A DNA stretch of 64,000 nucleotides. Origin: CAVVEC01 sp963770485 (lineage in GTDB: Bacteria; Acidobacteriota; Terriglobia; Terriglobales; Acidobacteriaceae). Both the position numbers and the translations under genes were made by a program. The stretch is from the NCBI GenBank assembly GCA_963770485.1, contig CAVYPX010000009.1:620001-684000 (forward strand), written 5' to 3'. Positions 45,970 through 53,926 of this stretch are shown here, piece after piece. Below the pieces are notes generated by a model that was not told the DNA's origin, ran no database searches, and saw only the letters and a list, made by a program, of their open reading frames with translations. Every line of letters starts with the position of its first letter. Positions within the stretch are counted from its first letter, which is position 1.

Positions 45970-47373
45970 TTACTTCCCGCCCAGAGCGGCAAAAATGTTG
46001 GGCGCAATCACGCTGATCCCAAAAAGTACGCCCGCAGTGGTCAAGAGAAACACGACGCCACTAGACAGTATGTTTGCCCAGAGCGGACTGACCAGGTCGC
46101 CCATGATTTCCTTGTCATTCACCAGCATGAACAGGAACACCAGCGCCGGAGGCATGGCCAGAACCGCGACCACGTTTACGACCAGAACCACGTATACCAG
46201 CGGCAGCCCTGGGATCAGAACGATTGCCGCCGCAGCTACGGCGCACAGAGTCAGCACGGAGTAAAAAGACTTGCCTTGCCCCATAGGGAGGTTCAGGCTA
46301 TGTGGTTTATGGGTTACTTCTCCGAACGCATATGCCGATGACGTTGAAATCGTAATCATGGCTACGATTCCGGCCTCGACCATCCCAAGGGCAAACAGGG
46401 AAGCGCCAAATCGGCCGATCAGCGGCTGGAGAGCTTGGGCAAACTCGGCCGCCTGAAAATTGTCGGCGGTCATCTGGTGGGCGAACAGGGGCGCGGTCGC
46501 CAGAATTGCAGCCACCGCGGCCGCGGTGGCTAACGCGGCTCCGAGCACAGTGTCGAAGCGGCCAAACCGAATGTCTTTTGTGGTGAGTCCCTTGTCGACG
46601 GTGGCGCTCTGCTGAAAGAAAAGCATCCAGGGAGTTACCGTCGCGCCGATGTCGGCCAGTACGATCAGTAAAGTGTCTTTGTTGAAGCCGGGGAGTGGTT
46701 GCCAGGTGATCAGTGAGTGTCCAACCGCGTGCCAATCCGGATGAGTCATGAGCGCAACCGGAATGAAGACGAGGTTGAATGCGGCTGCGGCCAGCGTAAT
46801 CCGTTCCCAAGTCCAATAGCGGTGACTCACCAACGCCGAGTACAGGATGACGAGCGCAATCAGGATTGCCATCCAGGGGCGCACACCAAAGAAGCCCAGT
46901 CCTGCGCGTATGGCAATGAACTCCGTGATGAGAGTCAGGAAGTTCCCGATTCCCAGGTCGATCATCGAAAACCAGCCCCAGAATGGACCGAAACGTTCGA
47001 AGATCAGCTCGGCGTGTCCGCGATGAGTGGCCGCACCGAGGCGCACGGTCATCTCCTGGACTACGATCGCCATGCAAAACGTAAGGGCGACAAAGGGAAT
47101 AAAGAATCCGATGCCAAACTTCGCGCCCGTGGCAGCGTAGGAGAGCATGCTGGGCCCGTCGTTCTCGCCCAGCATGACCAGAACACCGGGCCCGACCAGC
47201 AACCACAACAGCCGGGCTCGGGACAACAAGGTGTGCTGGGCGCGCGCGGCGGATACTCGGACGCGATCGTGTGCTCGGTCCACGTCTTCGTGGGTAATGA
47301 TGACGACTTCATCGCCATTTGCAATGCGAGCCGCAATGCGATTCGTCTGTGGGGTTTGTGAACCTACGCTCAT
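45970..47373 (-). CDS. NRAMP-family metal transporter with divergent metal-site motif
   Basis: A 467-aa membrane protein with a ~50-residue cytosolic N-terminus and ~11 TM helices. The NRAMP unwound-helix motif (normally DPGN) reads GENDGPSM here (E70-N71-D72-G73-P74), and the TM6 MPHN equivalent reads ATVTPWMLFFQQSA. The rest of the fold (GPGVLVML at TM1, GIGNFLTLITEF) is NRAMP-like. It lies directly downstream of the dtxR-family gene on the same strand, suggesting Mn/Fe control. Mg or another divalent ion is possible given the altered site. Confidence 0.85.
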   Translation of the reverse strand: MSVGSQTPQTNRIAARIANGDEVVIITHEDVDRAHDRVRVSAARAQHTLLSRARLLWLLVGPGVLVMLGENDGPSMLSYAATGAKFGIGFFIPFVALTFCMAIVVQEMTVRLGAATHRGHAELIFERFGPFWGWFSMIDLGIGNFLTLITEFIAIRAGLGFFGVRPWMAILIALVILYSALVSHRYWTWERITLAAAAFNLVFIPVALMTHPDWHAVGHSLITWQPLPGFNKDTLLIVLADIGATVTPWMLFFQQSATVDKGLTTKDIRFGRFDTVLGAALATAAAVAAILATAPLFAHQMTADNFQAAEFAQALQPLIGRFGASLFALGMVEAGIVAMITISTSSAYAFGEVTHKPHSLNLPMGQGKSFYSVLTLCAVAAAAIVLIPGLPLVYVVLVVNVVAVLAMPPALVFLFMLVNDKEIMGDLVSPLWANILSSGVVFLLTTAGVLFGISVIAPNIFAALGGK

Positions 47374-47453
47374 AGCCGAAACAGTTAGCGTGAGTATACA
47401 TCAAGAGGTAAACTATGGTTAATTACTTTAGTGGATGGGCCTGGACGGGCGGC

Positions 47454-48137
47454 TTAAGGGGGAGAAAGCCGCCGGGATTTGCCCAGCTCCCCGCTTACCC
47501 AGACTTTTTCCGCTGCCGAGCGGCCGAGGGCGACGGTCCCGGCATCGGTGGCCAGGGTTAAGGTCTGATCGTAGTTGCGCCCCGAGACATGCAAGCGGGC
47601 TCCGGGGCGGATGCCGCGCTGCTCCAGAAATTCCAGCAAGTGGCGGTCGCGCTCGTAGATGCCGCTTACGGCATAGTTCTTTCCCGCCTCGGCATCGGCC
47701 AGAAGCAGCAAGCCGCGGCGACGCCGGCTGGCCGGACTCTCGAGTTCGCTCAGGTTGCCGTGCGGACAAGCGCCCCCGCGCCCCAACTTGGCGAGCAGCT
47801 TGGTTTCGAAGTTGGGGGAAACCGCATGCTCCAGGCGTTCAGCCTCGTCGTGGACCTTGTACCATTCCATCCCAAAGATCTCGGAGAGCATGCGTTCGAT
47901 GAGGTGGTGGCGCAGCGTGAGCTTGCGCGCGATCTTGCGTCCCGCGGCAGTGAGCCCAACGTGACCTTTGGCCTGTACCCGCACCAGGCCGTCCTTCTTT
48001 AAACGGCGCAGCGCCATCGTAATGGCGGGCGGTGAGACAGAAAGGCGATGGGCCAGCGTGGCAGAGATTACGGTCTCGCCTTCGCTCTCGGCCTCGAGAA
48101 TCGCCTTGAGATAGTCTTCCTTGGAGACGGTGATCAT
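47454..48137 (-). CDS. DtxR/MntR-family metal-dependent repressor
   Basis: A 227-aa regulator. The winged HTH (SKEDYLKAILEAE, SATLAHRLSVSPPAITMALRR) is followed by the metal-binding/dimer domain with HHLIERMLSEIFG and HDEAERLEHAVS, then ACPHGNLSELE. The C-terminus has an SH3-like FeoA domain (RGIRPGARLHVSGRNY), as in IdeR/DtxR and long MntR. It is located 80 bp upstream of the NRAMP gene on the same strand, so it very probably controls metal uptake. The exact ion is not determined. Confidence 0.92.
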   Translation of the reverse strand: MITVSKEDYLKAILEAESEGETVISATLAHRLSVSPPAITMALRRLKKDGLVRVQAKGHVGLTAAGRKIARKLTLRHHLIERMLSEIFGMEWYKVHDEAERLEHAVSPNFETKLLAKLGRGGACPHGNLSELESPASRRRRGLLLLADAEAGKNYAVSGIYERDRHLLEFLEQRGIRPGARLHVSGRNYDQTLTLATDAGTVALGRSAAEKVWVSGELGKSRRLSPP

Positions 48138-48174
48138 CTGCGAAGATTATACGGCAGAGTTAAGCACAGTTAAT

Positions 48175-48292
48175 GGATTGAGTCATTGAATCATTGAGAG
48201 ATTGAATGATTGACCCATTGGGACATTCCATCAAATGACTCAATCACTCATTGGCTCAATCCCTCAATGATTCAATCGCCAATGGCTCAATC
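48175..48292. repeat. Word-type inverted repeat (TGAGTCATTGAATCATTGAG)
   Basis: GGATTGAGTCATTGAATCAT and GATTGAATGATTGACCC on the left are mirrored by AAATGACTCAATCACTCATT, GGCTCAATCC and CCTCAATGATTCAATC. It lies between dtxR and purD and shares its words with 34838-34932. Confidence 0.8.
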
Positions 48293-48354
48293 CTCGTTTG
48301 ACATCGTTCTCTCAGCCCCCTAACCTTGATTGTCCCGCACATTGTCCTCGAAAT

Positions 48355-49626
48355 ATGAAAGTCCTGGTCATCGGTAGTGGTGGACGCGAGCACGCACTGG
48401 TGTGGAAACTGCGCCAATCTCCGCGTGTTTCCCGCGTGTATTGCGCTCCGGGCAACGCTGGGATCGCCGCGGAGGCGGAGTGTCTGCCCGGCGACGTGAA
48501 GAGCCTCGAGTCGCTGGTGGCGCTGGCCCTGCAAATCCAACCTGACCTGACCGTCATTGGTCCCGAACTGCCGCTGCAATTGGGGGTGGTGGATGAGTTT
48601 ACCCGGCAGGGATGGAAAACTTTCGGCCCTACGCGAGCGGCGGCGCGACTGGAGTCAAGCAAGAGTTTCGCCAAAGAGTTCATGCAGCGCCATCACATTC
48701 CCACGGCGCACTATGCCATCTGCAACTCGCTGGACGATGTCCGGAGCGCCTTGCCGCATTTCCACATGCCAGTCGTGCTCAAGGCCGATGGACTGGCGGC
48801 CGGCAAAGGCGTCGTGATCTGCAAGAGCAAAGAAGAAGCCACTACGTTCGCTGCGGAGATGCTCAGCGGAAAGATGCTGGGCGAGGCTGGCTCGCGCGTG
48901 GTCCTGGAGGAGTGCCTGCAGGGCGAGGAACTTTCCTTTCTGGTGTTCAGCGATGGCGAGCGCGTAGTGCCGCTCGTGGCTGCCCAGGACCATAAACGAA
49001 TCGGCGAGGGCGATACCGGCCCGAATACCGGCGGCATGGGGGCTTTTTCCACTCCGGCCATACTCGACGCCCAGATGCAGAACTGGCTGGTCCAGCACGT
49101 GGCACGCCCGGTAATCGAGGGCATGAAAGTGGAAGGAGCCGAGTATAAAGGCGTCCTCTACTGCGGGCTGATGATGACGGCGCGGGGGCCGATGGTGCTG
49201 GAATTCAACTGCCGCTTCGGCGATCCCGAGACCCAGGCCATCCTGATGCGCCTGGAGAGCGATCTGGTGGACGCGCTGGAGGCTTCGATTGAAGGCCGCG
49301 TCAGCGAGGGCGACTTCCGCTGGTCGCCCGACGCCTCGGTTTGCGTGGTCATGGCTTCGGGAGGTTATCCGGGAACGTTTGAAGCCGGGAAGAGGATTAT
49401 GGGGTTGGAGGACGCCGACCAAGTAGAAGGCGTCAAGGTTTTTCACGCGGGGACGACCCAGCACGATAATGCATACTTCACGGCGGGCGGGCGCGTGCTG
49501 GGCGTAACCGCACGAGCACCTGAGCTAAAGACGGCGGTGGAACGCGCGTATCAGGCGGCGTCGAAGATCGGTTTCGAAGGCGCATACTATCGCAAGGACA
49601 TTGCGGCAAGAGCGCTGAGAAAATAG
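48355..49626 (+). CDS. purD: Phosphoribosylamine-glycine ligase PurD
   Basis: ATP-grasp enzyme of purine synthesis (GAR synthetase), 423 aa from the ATG at 48355. Motifs: VLVIGSGGREHALVWKL at the N-terminus, GLAAGKGVVI and SFLVFSDGERVVPL in the ATP-grasp, DTGPNTGGMGAFS, and LEFNCRFGDPETQAIL. It is followed by purE in the same orientation. Confidence 0.96.
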   Translation: MKVLVIGSGGREHALVWKLRQSPRVSRVYCAPGNAGIAAEAECLPGDVKSLESLVALALQIQPDLTVIGPELPLQLGVVDEFTRQGWKTFGPTRAAARLESSKSFAKEFMQRHHIPTAHYAICNSLDDVRSALPHFHMPVVLKADGLAAGKGVVICKSKEEATTFAAEMLSGKMLGEAGSRVVLEECLQGEELSFLVFSDGERVVPLVAAQDHKRIGEGDTGPNTGGMGAFSTPAILDAQMQNWLVQHVARPVIEGMKVEGAEYKGVLYCGLMMTARGPMVLEFNCRFGDPETQAILMRLESDLVDALEASIEGRVSEGDFRWSPDASVCVVMASGGYPGTFEAGKRIMGLEDADQVEGVKVFHAGTTQHDNAYFTAGGRVLGVTARAPELKTAVERAYQAASKIGFEGAYYRKDIAARALRK

Positions 49627-49644
49627 GCAGGAAGACGAACATTT

Positions 49645-49722
49645 ACCACAGAGACACAGAGTCACAGAGAAAATCTCTTTGATCTTTTGTTGTTTTTCTC
49701 TGTGCCTCTGTGCCTCTGTGGT
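49645..49722. repeat. Word-type inverted repeat (CACAGAG)
   Basis: ACCACAGAGACACAGAGTCA and CAGAGAAAA are mirrored by TTTTTCTCTGTG, CCTCTGTGCCTCTGTGGT, giving a stem of over 25 bp. The loop is T-rich. It fills the purD-purE gap and is the clearest hairpin of this class. Confidence 0.9.
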
Positions 49723-49746
49723 GAAGATCAGCAAAAGTGAACATTT

Positions 49747-50253
49747 ATGAGCAAGCCACTGGTTTCCGTCGTGATGGGCAGCGATTCCGATCTCGACATC
49801 ATGCGCGAGGCGGCCAAGGCGCTTGAGGATTTCGGGATTGCTTATGAGATCGACGTGACCTCAGCCCACCGTTCTCCCGAGCGCACCGCGGAGTTTGCCC
49901 GCAAAGCCGCAGGCCGCGGGATCAAAGTCATCATTGCCGGCGCGGGCGGTGCGGCGCATTTGGCGGGAGTGATCGCGGCGCATACCACGGTGCCTGTGAT
50001 TGGAGTGCCGATTCCCTCGACCGCGCTGAACGGCCTCGATTCACTGCTGGCGACCGTGCAGATGCCGGCGGGCATTCCGGTAGCGACCGTCGCAATCGGC
50101 AAGCCAGGCGCCACCAACGCCGGAATTCTGGCGGCCCAGATTCTCGGGCTTACCAGTGCCGCCGTAGCTAAGAAGCTGGACGCCTACAAAGAGCAGTTGG
50201 TGAACAGCGTGGAAGAAAAGTCCAGGAAGCTAAAGATCACCCTGGGAACCTAG
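49747..50253 (+). CDS. purE: 5-(carboxyamino)imidazole ribonucleotide mutase PurE
   Basis: Class I PurE, 168 aa, converting N5-CAIR to CAIR. Signature GSDSDLDIMREA at 11-22, then TSAHRSPERTAEFA, IIAGAGGAAHLAGVIA and VPIPSTALNGLDSL. Probably co-transcribed with purD. purK is not in the window. Confidence 0.96.
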   Translation: MSKPLVSVVMGSDSDLDIMREAAKALEDFGIAYEIDVTSAHRSPERTAEFARKAAGRGIKVIIAGAGGAAHLAGVIAAHTTVPVIGVPIPSTALNGLDSLLATVQMPAGIPVATVAIGKPGATNAGILAAQILGLTSAAVAKKLDAYKEQLVNSVEEKSRKLKITLGT

Positions 50254-50270
50254 AGGGCCTGAGCTGCAGC

Positions 50271-51149
50271 CTAGAGCTTCAGCCCCTTCAAGTACTCGCG
50301 AAAGTCATTGCCCAGATCCGGGCGCTTGAGCGCGAACTCGATGGTGGCTTTCAGGAACCCCAGCTTGTCCCCGGTATCGTGCCGCTTGCCTTCATACACA
50401 TAGGCATACATCTTTTCCTTCTTGAGCAGCAGGCGCATGCCATCGGTAAGCTGCAGTTCCCCTCCAGCGCCCTGCCTGGTCTGTGCCAGCGTTTCAAACA
50501 CCGCGGGAGTCAAAATATAACGCCCGGTAATGGCCAGGTTTGAGGGAGCATCTTCCAGACGCGGCTTCTCGACCATGTTGAAAATTTCGTACAGCCTGCC
50601 TTCGAATCCGGGCATGGGCTTCACGTCCAGCACGCCGTAGGCAGAGATGGCCTTTCCTTCGACAACTTGCGTGGCAATGACCGAGCCCTGAGTCTCGTTG
50701 AAAACGTCCATCATCTGCTTCAGGCAAGGCGGGTCGGCGTCGATCACGTCGTCGGCGAGCAAAACCGCGAAGGGTTCATTGCCCACCAGTTCGCGCGCCA
50801 TGAGCACGGCATGGCCCAGGCCCAGCGCTTCTTTCTGCCGGACGTAGGAAACGTGAATCATGTCAGAGATCGCGCGCACGATTTTGAGCAGATCGGTCTT
50901 GCCACGGTCTTGCAACATCCGCTCCAGTTCGTAGCTCACGTCGAAGTGATCTTCGATGGCCTGCTTGCCCCGCCCGGTGATGATGATGATCTGATCGCAG
51001 CCCGAGGCCAGCGCCTCTTCCACGCCATACTGGATGATGGGCTTGTCCACCAGCGGCAGCATTTCTTTGGGTTGCGCCTTGGTGGCGGGCAGGAAGCGGG
51101 TGCCCAGCCCGGCGGCGGGAAACACTGCTTTGCGAACACGCATGGTCAT
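50271..51149 (-). CDS. galU: UTP-glucose-1-phosphate uridylyltransferase GalU
   Basis: Nucleotidyltransferase making UDP-glucose, 292 aa. Motifs: GLGTRFLPATKAQPKEM at the N-terminus, VDKPIIQYGVEEA, PFAVLLADDVID and KRHDTGDKLGFLKA. The ATG at 51149 is used; ATG 51143 is equally acceptable. It converges on purE. Confidence 0.96.
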   Translation of the reverse strand: MTMRVRKAVFPAAGLGTRFLPATKAQPKEMLPLVDKPIIQYGVEEALASGCDQIIIITGRGKQAIEDHFDVSYELERMLQDRGKTDLLKIVRAISDMIHVSYVRQKEALGLGHAVLMARELVGNEPFAVLLADDVIDADPPCLKQMMDVFNETQGSVIATQVVEGKAISAYGVLDVKPMPGFEGRLYEIFNMVEKPRLEDAPSNLAITGRYILTPAVFETLAQTRQGAGGELQLTDGMRLLLKKEKMYAYVYEGKRHDTGDKLGFLKATIEFALKRPDLGNDFREYLKGLKL

Positions 51150-51335
51150 AGGGAATCCGGATCGGTCGTCGGTTACACGGTCAGAGGCTTTTCCGCGGTC
51201 AGCAGACCAACCGACGATTGTAAATGCTGGGGTTCGTGGCTGGCGAATCTGAATTGAAAAAAGGTCCGAAGGGAGTTGGTGCTCCCGACTGCGTGTTAGA
51301 ATTTCTGCAGTAATCCCTGCACCCGGAGCCCAGGT

Positions 51336-52010
51336 TTGATCGAGCTAGCACCGTCGATTTTGTCGGCTGACTTTGCCCATTTGGCCGAGCAAGTCCGATC
51401 TGCGACCGAAGGCGGCGCCACGATCATTCATGTGGATATCATGGACGGGCATTTCGTTCCCAACATCACCATCGGACCGCCGGTGGTCCGGTCGCTGCGC
51501 AAAGCGACCGATCTGCCACTGGATTGTCACTTGATGATTGAAAATCCCGACCAGTACATCCCGGATTTTGCGGAGGCTGGGGCAGATTGGATTTCCGTGC
51601 ACCAGGAAGCCTGCCGGCATTTGAACCGGACTTTGCACTTGATCCGCAGCCATGGCGCGCTGGCAGGCGTGGTCGTTAACCCTGCGACTCCGGTCGAGAC
51701 TTTGAGCGAGGTGCTCGACATCGTAGATTATGTGTTGGTCATGTCGGTTAATCCGGGCTTCGGTGGCCAGAAGTTTATCCCGGGCGCGGTGCACAAGATC
51801 CGAAAATTGGCGGACTTGCGCGTGCAGCGACGGCTCAACTATCGGATCGAGGTGGATGGCGGCGTCGATCTTGACACTGTGGCCGACGTGGTGCGGGCCG
51901 GGGCTGAAATTCTGGTGGCAGGCAACGCGGTGTTCGGTCAGGGTGATCCAACGAGTAGTGCCCGCAGGCTGCTGAAGGCGGCAACCGAAGCCACATTACA
52001 GAAAGTATAG
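51336..52010 (+). CDS. rpe: Ribulose-phosphate 3-epimerase
   Basis: TIM-barrel epimerase of the pentose phosphate/Calvin pathways, 224 aa from a TTG start. Motifs: LAPSILSADFAHL, VDIMDGHFVPNITIGPPVV, DCHLMIENPD, VMSVNPGFGGQKFIP and IEVDGGVDLDTV. The catalytic Asp and metal-binding His/Asp of this family are in these stretches. Confidence 0.96.
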   Translation: MIELAPSILSADFAHLAEQVRSATEGGATIIHVDIMDGHFVPNITIGPPVVRSLRKATDLPLDCHLMIENPDQYIPDFAEAGADWISVHQEACRHLNRTLHLIRSHGALAGVVVNPATPVETLSEVLDIVDYVLVMSVNPGFGGQKFIPGAVHKIRKLADLRVQRRLNYRIEVDGGVDLDTVADVVRAGAEILVAGNAVFGQGDPTSSARRLLKAATEATLQKV

Positions 52011-52025
52011 TTTCGAGTTTCGAAC

Positions 52026-52123
52026 TGTCATCCTGACCTGAGCGCAGTCGAAGGAGAAGGATCTTTGCATTACAAAATCGAATACATAGATCCTTCCCGT
52101 CCTGAAGGCCGGTCAGGATGACA
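52026..52123. repeat. Long TGTCATCC-type palindrome
   Basis: TGTCATCCTGACCTGAGCGC with AAGGATC on the left is mirrored by GATCCTTCCCGTCCTGAAGG, CCGGTCAGGATGACA on the right. It occupies the rpe-bamD gap. Confidence 0.8.
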
Positions 52124-52149
52124 GGGCATGGATGTTTTCCCGAGGTCTT

Positions 52150-53697
52150 ATGTCGCGTCGTATTCCGCTGATGCTTCTTTTGGGTGTGCTCGCCGTCACG
52201 GCGGCCTGCACCAATAAGAAAGTCAACAATCCGCTCGCCGATGTCAGCTCCAAGCAGCCGGACAAGGTGCTATTTGACCGCGCCATGGACGCGATGAAGC
52301 ACAACCGCTTCGACGTGGCCCGGCTGAGTCTGGAGACGTTAATCAACACCTATCCTGATTCGGAGTTCATCGCTCGCGCCAAGCTGGCCATGGCCGATTC
52401 CTGGTACGCGGAAGGCGGTTCCACGTCGCTGGCACAGGCTGAAATCCAATACAAGGATTTTGAGACCTTCTTTCCCAATATGCCGGAGGCGGCCGAGGCG
52501 CAGCTGAAGATCGCCAATATCCACTATCAGCAGATGGAAAAGCCGGACCGCGATTACACCCACGCCATGCGCGCCGAGGAAGAATACCGGCAACTGATCA
52601 TGCAGTGGCCCGACAGCAAGCTGGTGCCGCAAGCCAAGCAGCGTCTACGCGAGGTGCAGGAAGTGATTGCTGAACGCGAGTATCGCGTAGGCCGTTTCTA
52701 TTATCTCCGCGAGTCGTATCCCGCCGCCATTGCGCGCCTGCGCTCCCTGGTGGACAAGTACCCGCTGTACAGCAAGGCCGATGAAGTCCTGTATTTGCTG
52801 GGGCAGTCCTATGAGGGTGAGATCACCATGTTGCGCGCGCGTCCATCATGCGTGAGCCTCAATCATCCCCCCGCCTGTCTGCCTGAGACCGCCAAGGCTG
52901 CCATGATTGAGCAATTTAGCAAGAGCGCCGCCGAGGCCTACTCGCGCATCCTGACGCGCTATCCGGTCATGGACCGAGCCGACGATGCCAAAGCCCGGCT
53001 GCAAGCCTTACACCAGCCCGTCCCGCGACCTACCAAGGCCGCCGTTGCGCAAAACAAGGCGGAAGAAGATAGCCGCCGCGAAGCTGGTGCGTTATCGAAA
53101 ATATTGGGGAACTTCGAGAAACATCCGAATGTGGCCCAGGCCGCGAAGGTGGGCGAACCGACCTTGGTCGACCCCACTCCGATGAGCGCCAGCGAGGTTG
53201 TGCAGCAGGCAAGCCGGGCCGCAATGTCCTCGGGAACTAGAGCTTCTGACAGCCACTCGGTTTCGGTGGAGACCGTGAATAACGGGGCACCTCCGCCAGA
53301 CCAGCCCGCGCCTCGCTCCGACGCTCCGCCGCCTGCCGAGAACGCTGCGCCGGCGGATGCTGCGGCTCCGGCCGCGACTTCTTCCGCTCCGCCCGCTGCC
53401 ACGCCGGATGCCAACGAACTGAAGCCCAATGTTGCGCCGGCGGATGCGAATGAACTGGCGCCGAATGTCCCAAACGACACCGGCCAAGCGCTGCCACCCC
53501 CGCAACAGGTGAATGAGATTGATAACAGCTCCGCCAGCCAACCGGCCAGCGGTGCTTCCGCTTCGGCTGCGGCCAGCGATGGCAAGGCAGGCGATTCGGC
53601 GACCGCGTCATCTGATCAGCAGAGCGCGGACGATGCCACCGTGGCCTCCAGCAAGAAGAAGAAAAAGAAAGGGATTCACAAAGTCGTTCCTTTCTGA
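52150..53697 (+). CDS. bamD: BamD-like outer-membrane lipoprotein with long disordered tail
   Basis: A TPR lipoprotein of the BAM complex, 515 aa. A signal peptide ends in a lipobox (LLGVLAVTAAC, Cys20). Five TPR-like repeats follow (VLFDRAMDAMKHNRFDVARL, YPDSEFIARAKLAMADSWYA, RFYYLRESYPAAIARL). An insert with two Cys (SCVSLNHPPAC) precedes YSRILTRYPVMDRADDAK. The C-terminal ~180 residues are Ala/Pro/Ser-rich and end KKKKKKGIHKVVPF, far longer than E. coli BamD (~245 aa). The TPR core fits BamD; the tail is of unknown role. Confidence 0.85.
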   Translation: MSRRIPLMLLLGVLAVTAACTNKKVNNPLADVSSKQPDKVLFDRAMDAMKHNRFDVARLSLETLINTYPDSEFIARAKLAMADSWYAEGGSTSLAQAEIQYKDFETFFPNMPEAAEAQLKIANIHYQQMEKPDRDYTHAMRAEEEYRQLIMQWPDSKLVPQAKQRLREVQEVIAEREYRVGRFYYLRESYPAAIARLRSLVDKYPLYSKADEVLYLLGQSYEGEITMLRARPSCVSLNHPPACLPETAKAAMIEQFSKSAAEAYSRILTRYPVMDRADDAKARLQALHQPVPRPTKAAVAQNKAEEDSRREAGALSKILGNFEKHPNVAQAAKVGEPTLVDPTPMSASEVVQQASRAAMSSGTRASDSHSVSVETVNNGAPPPDQPAPRSDAPPPAENAAPADAAAPAATSSAPPAATPDANELKPNVAPADANELAPNVPNDTGQALPPPQQVNEIDNSSASQPASGASASAAASDGKAGDSATASSDQQSADDATVASSKKKKKKGIHKVVPF

Positions 53698-53926
53698 GGG
53701 CTGGGTGTTGGGCCACCCGTCACCCCACACGGCGGCACTGATGACGGCGTGGTGTTTGAAATCACGCTGTAGCCAACGCGCTTGGCCAAGATGATCCCGA
53801 GCCTCTGGTTTCTGCACACTAGATACTGTCCACTCGTAACCTGCTTACTCTCGTATCCTCATTGACTTAGAGCGCCGGACACGTTACCTTCGCGCTATCT
53901 CCCCTTTCAGATCGAAGGACATCACT

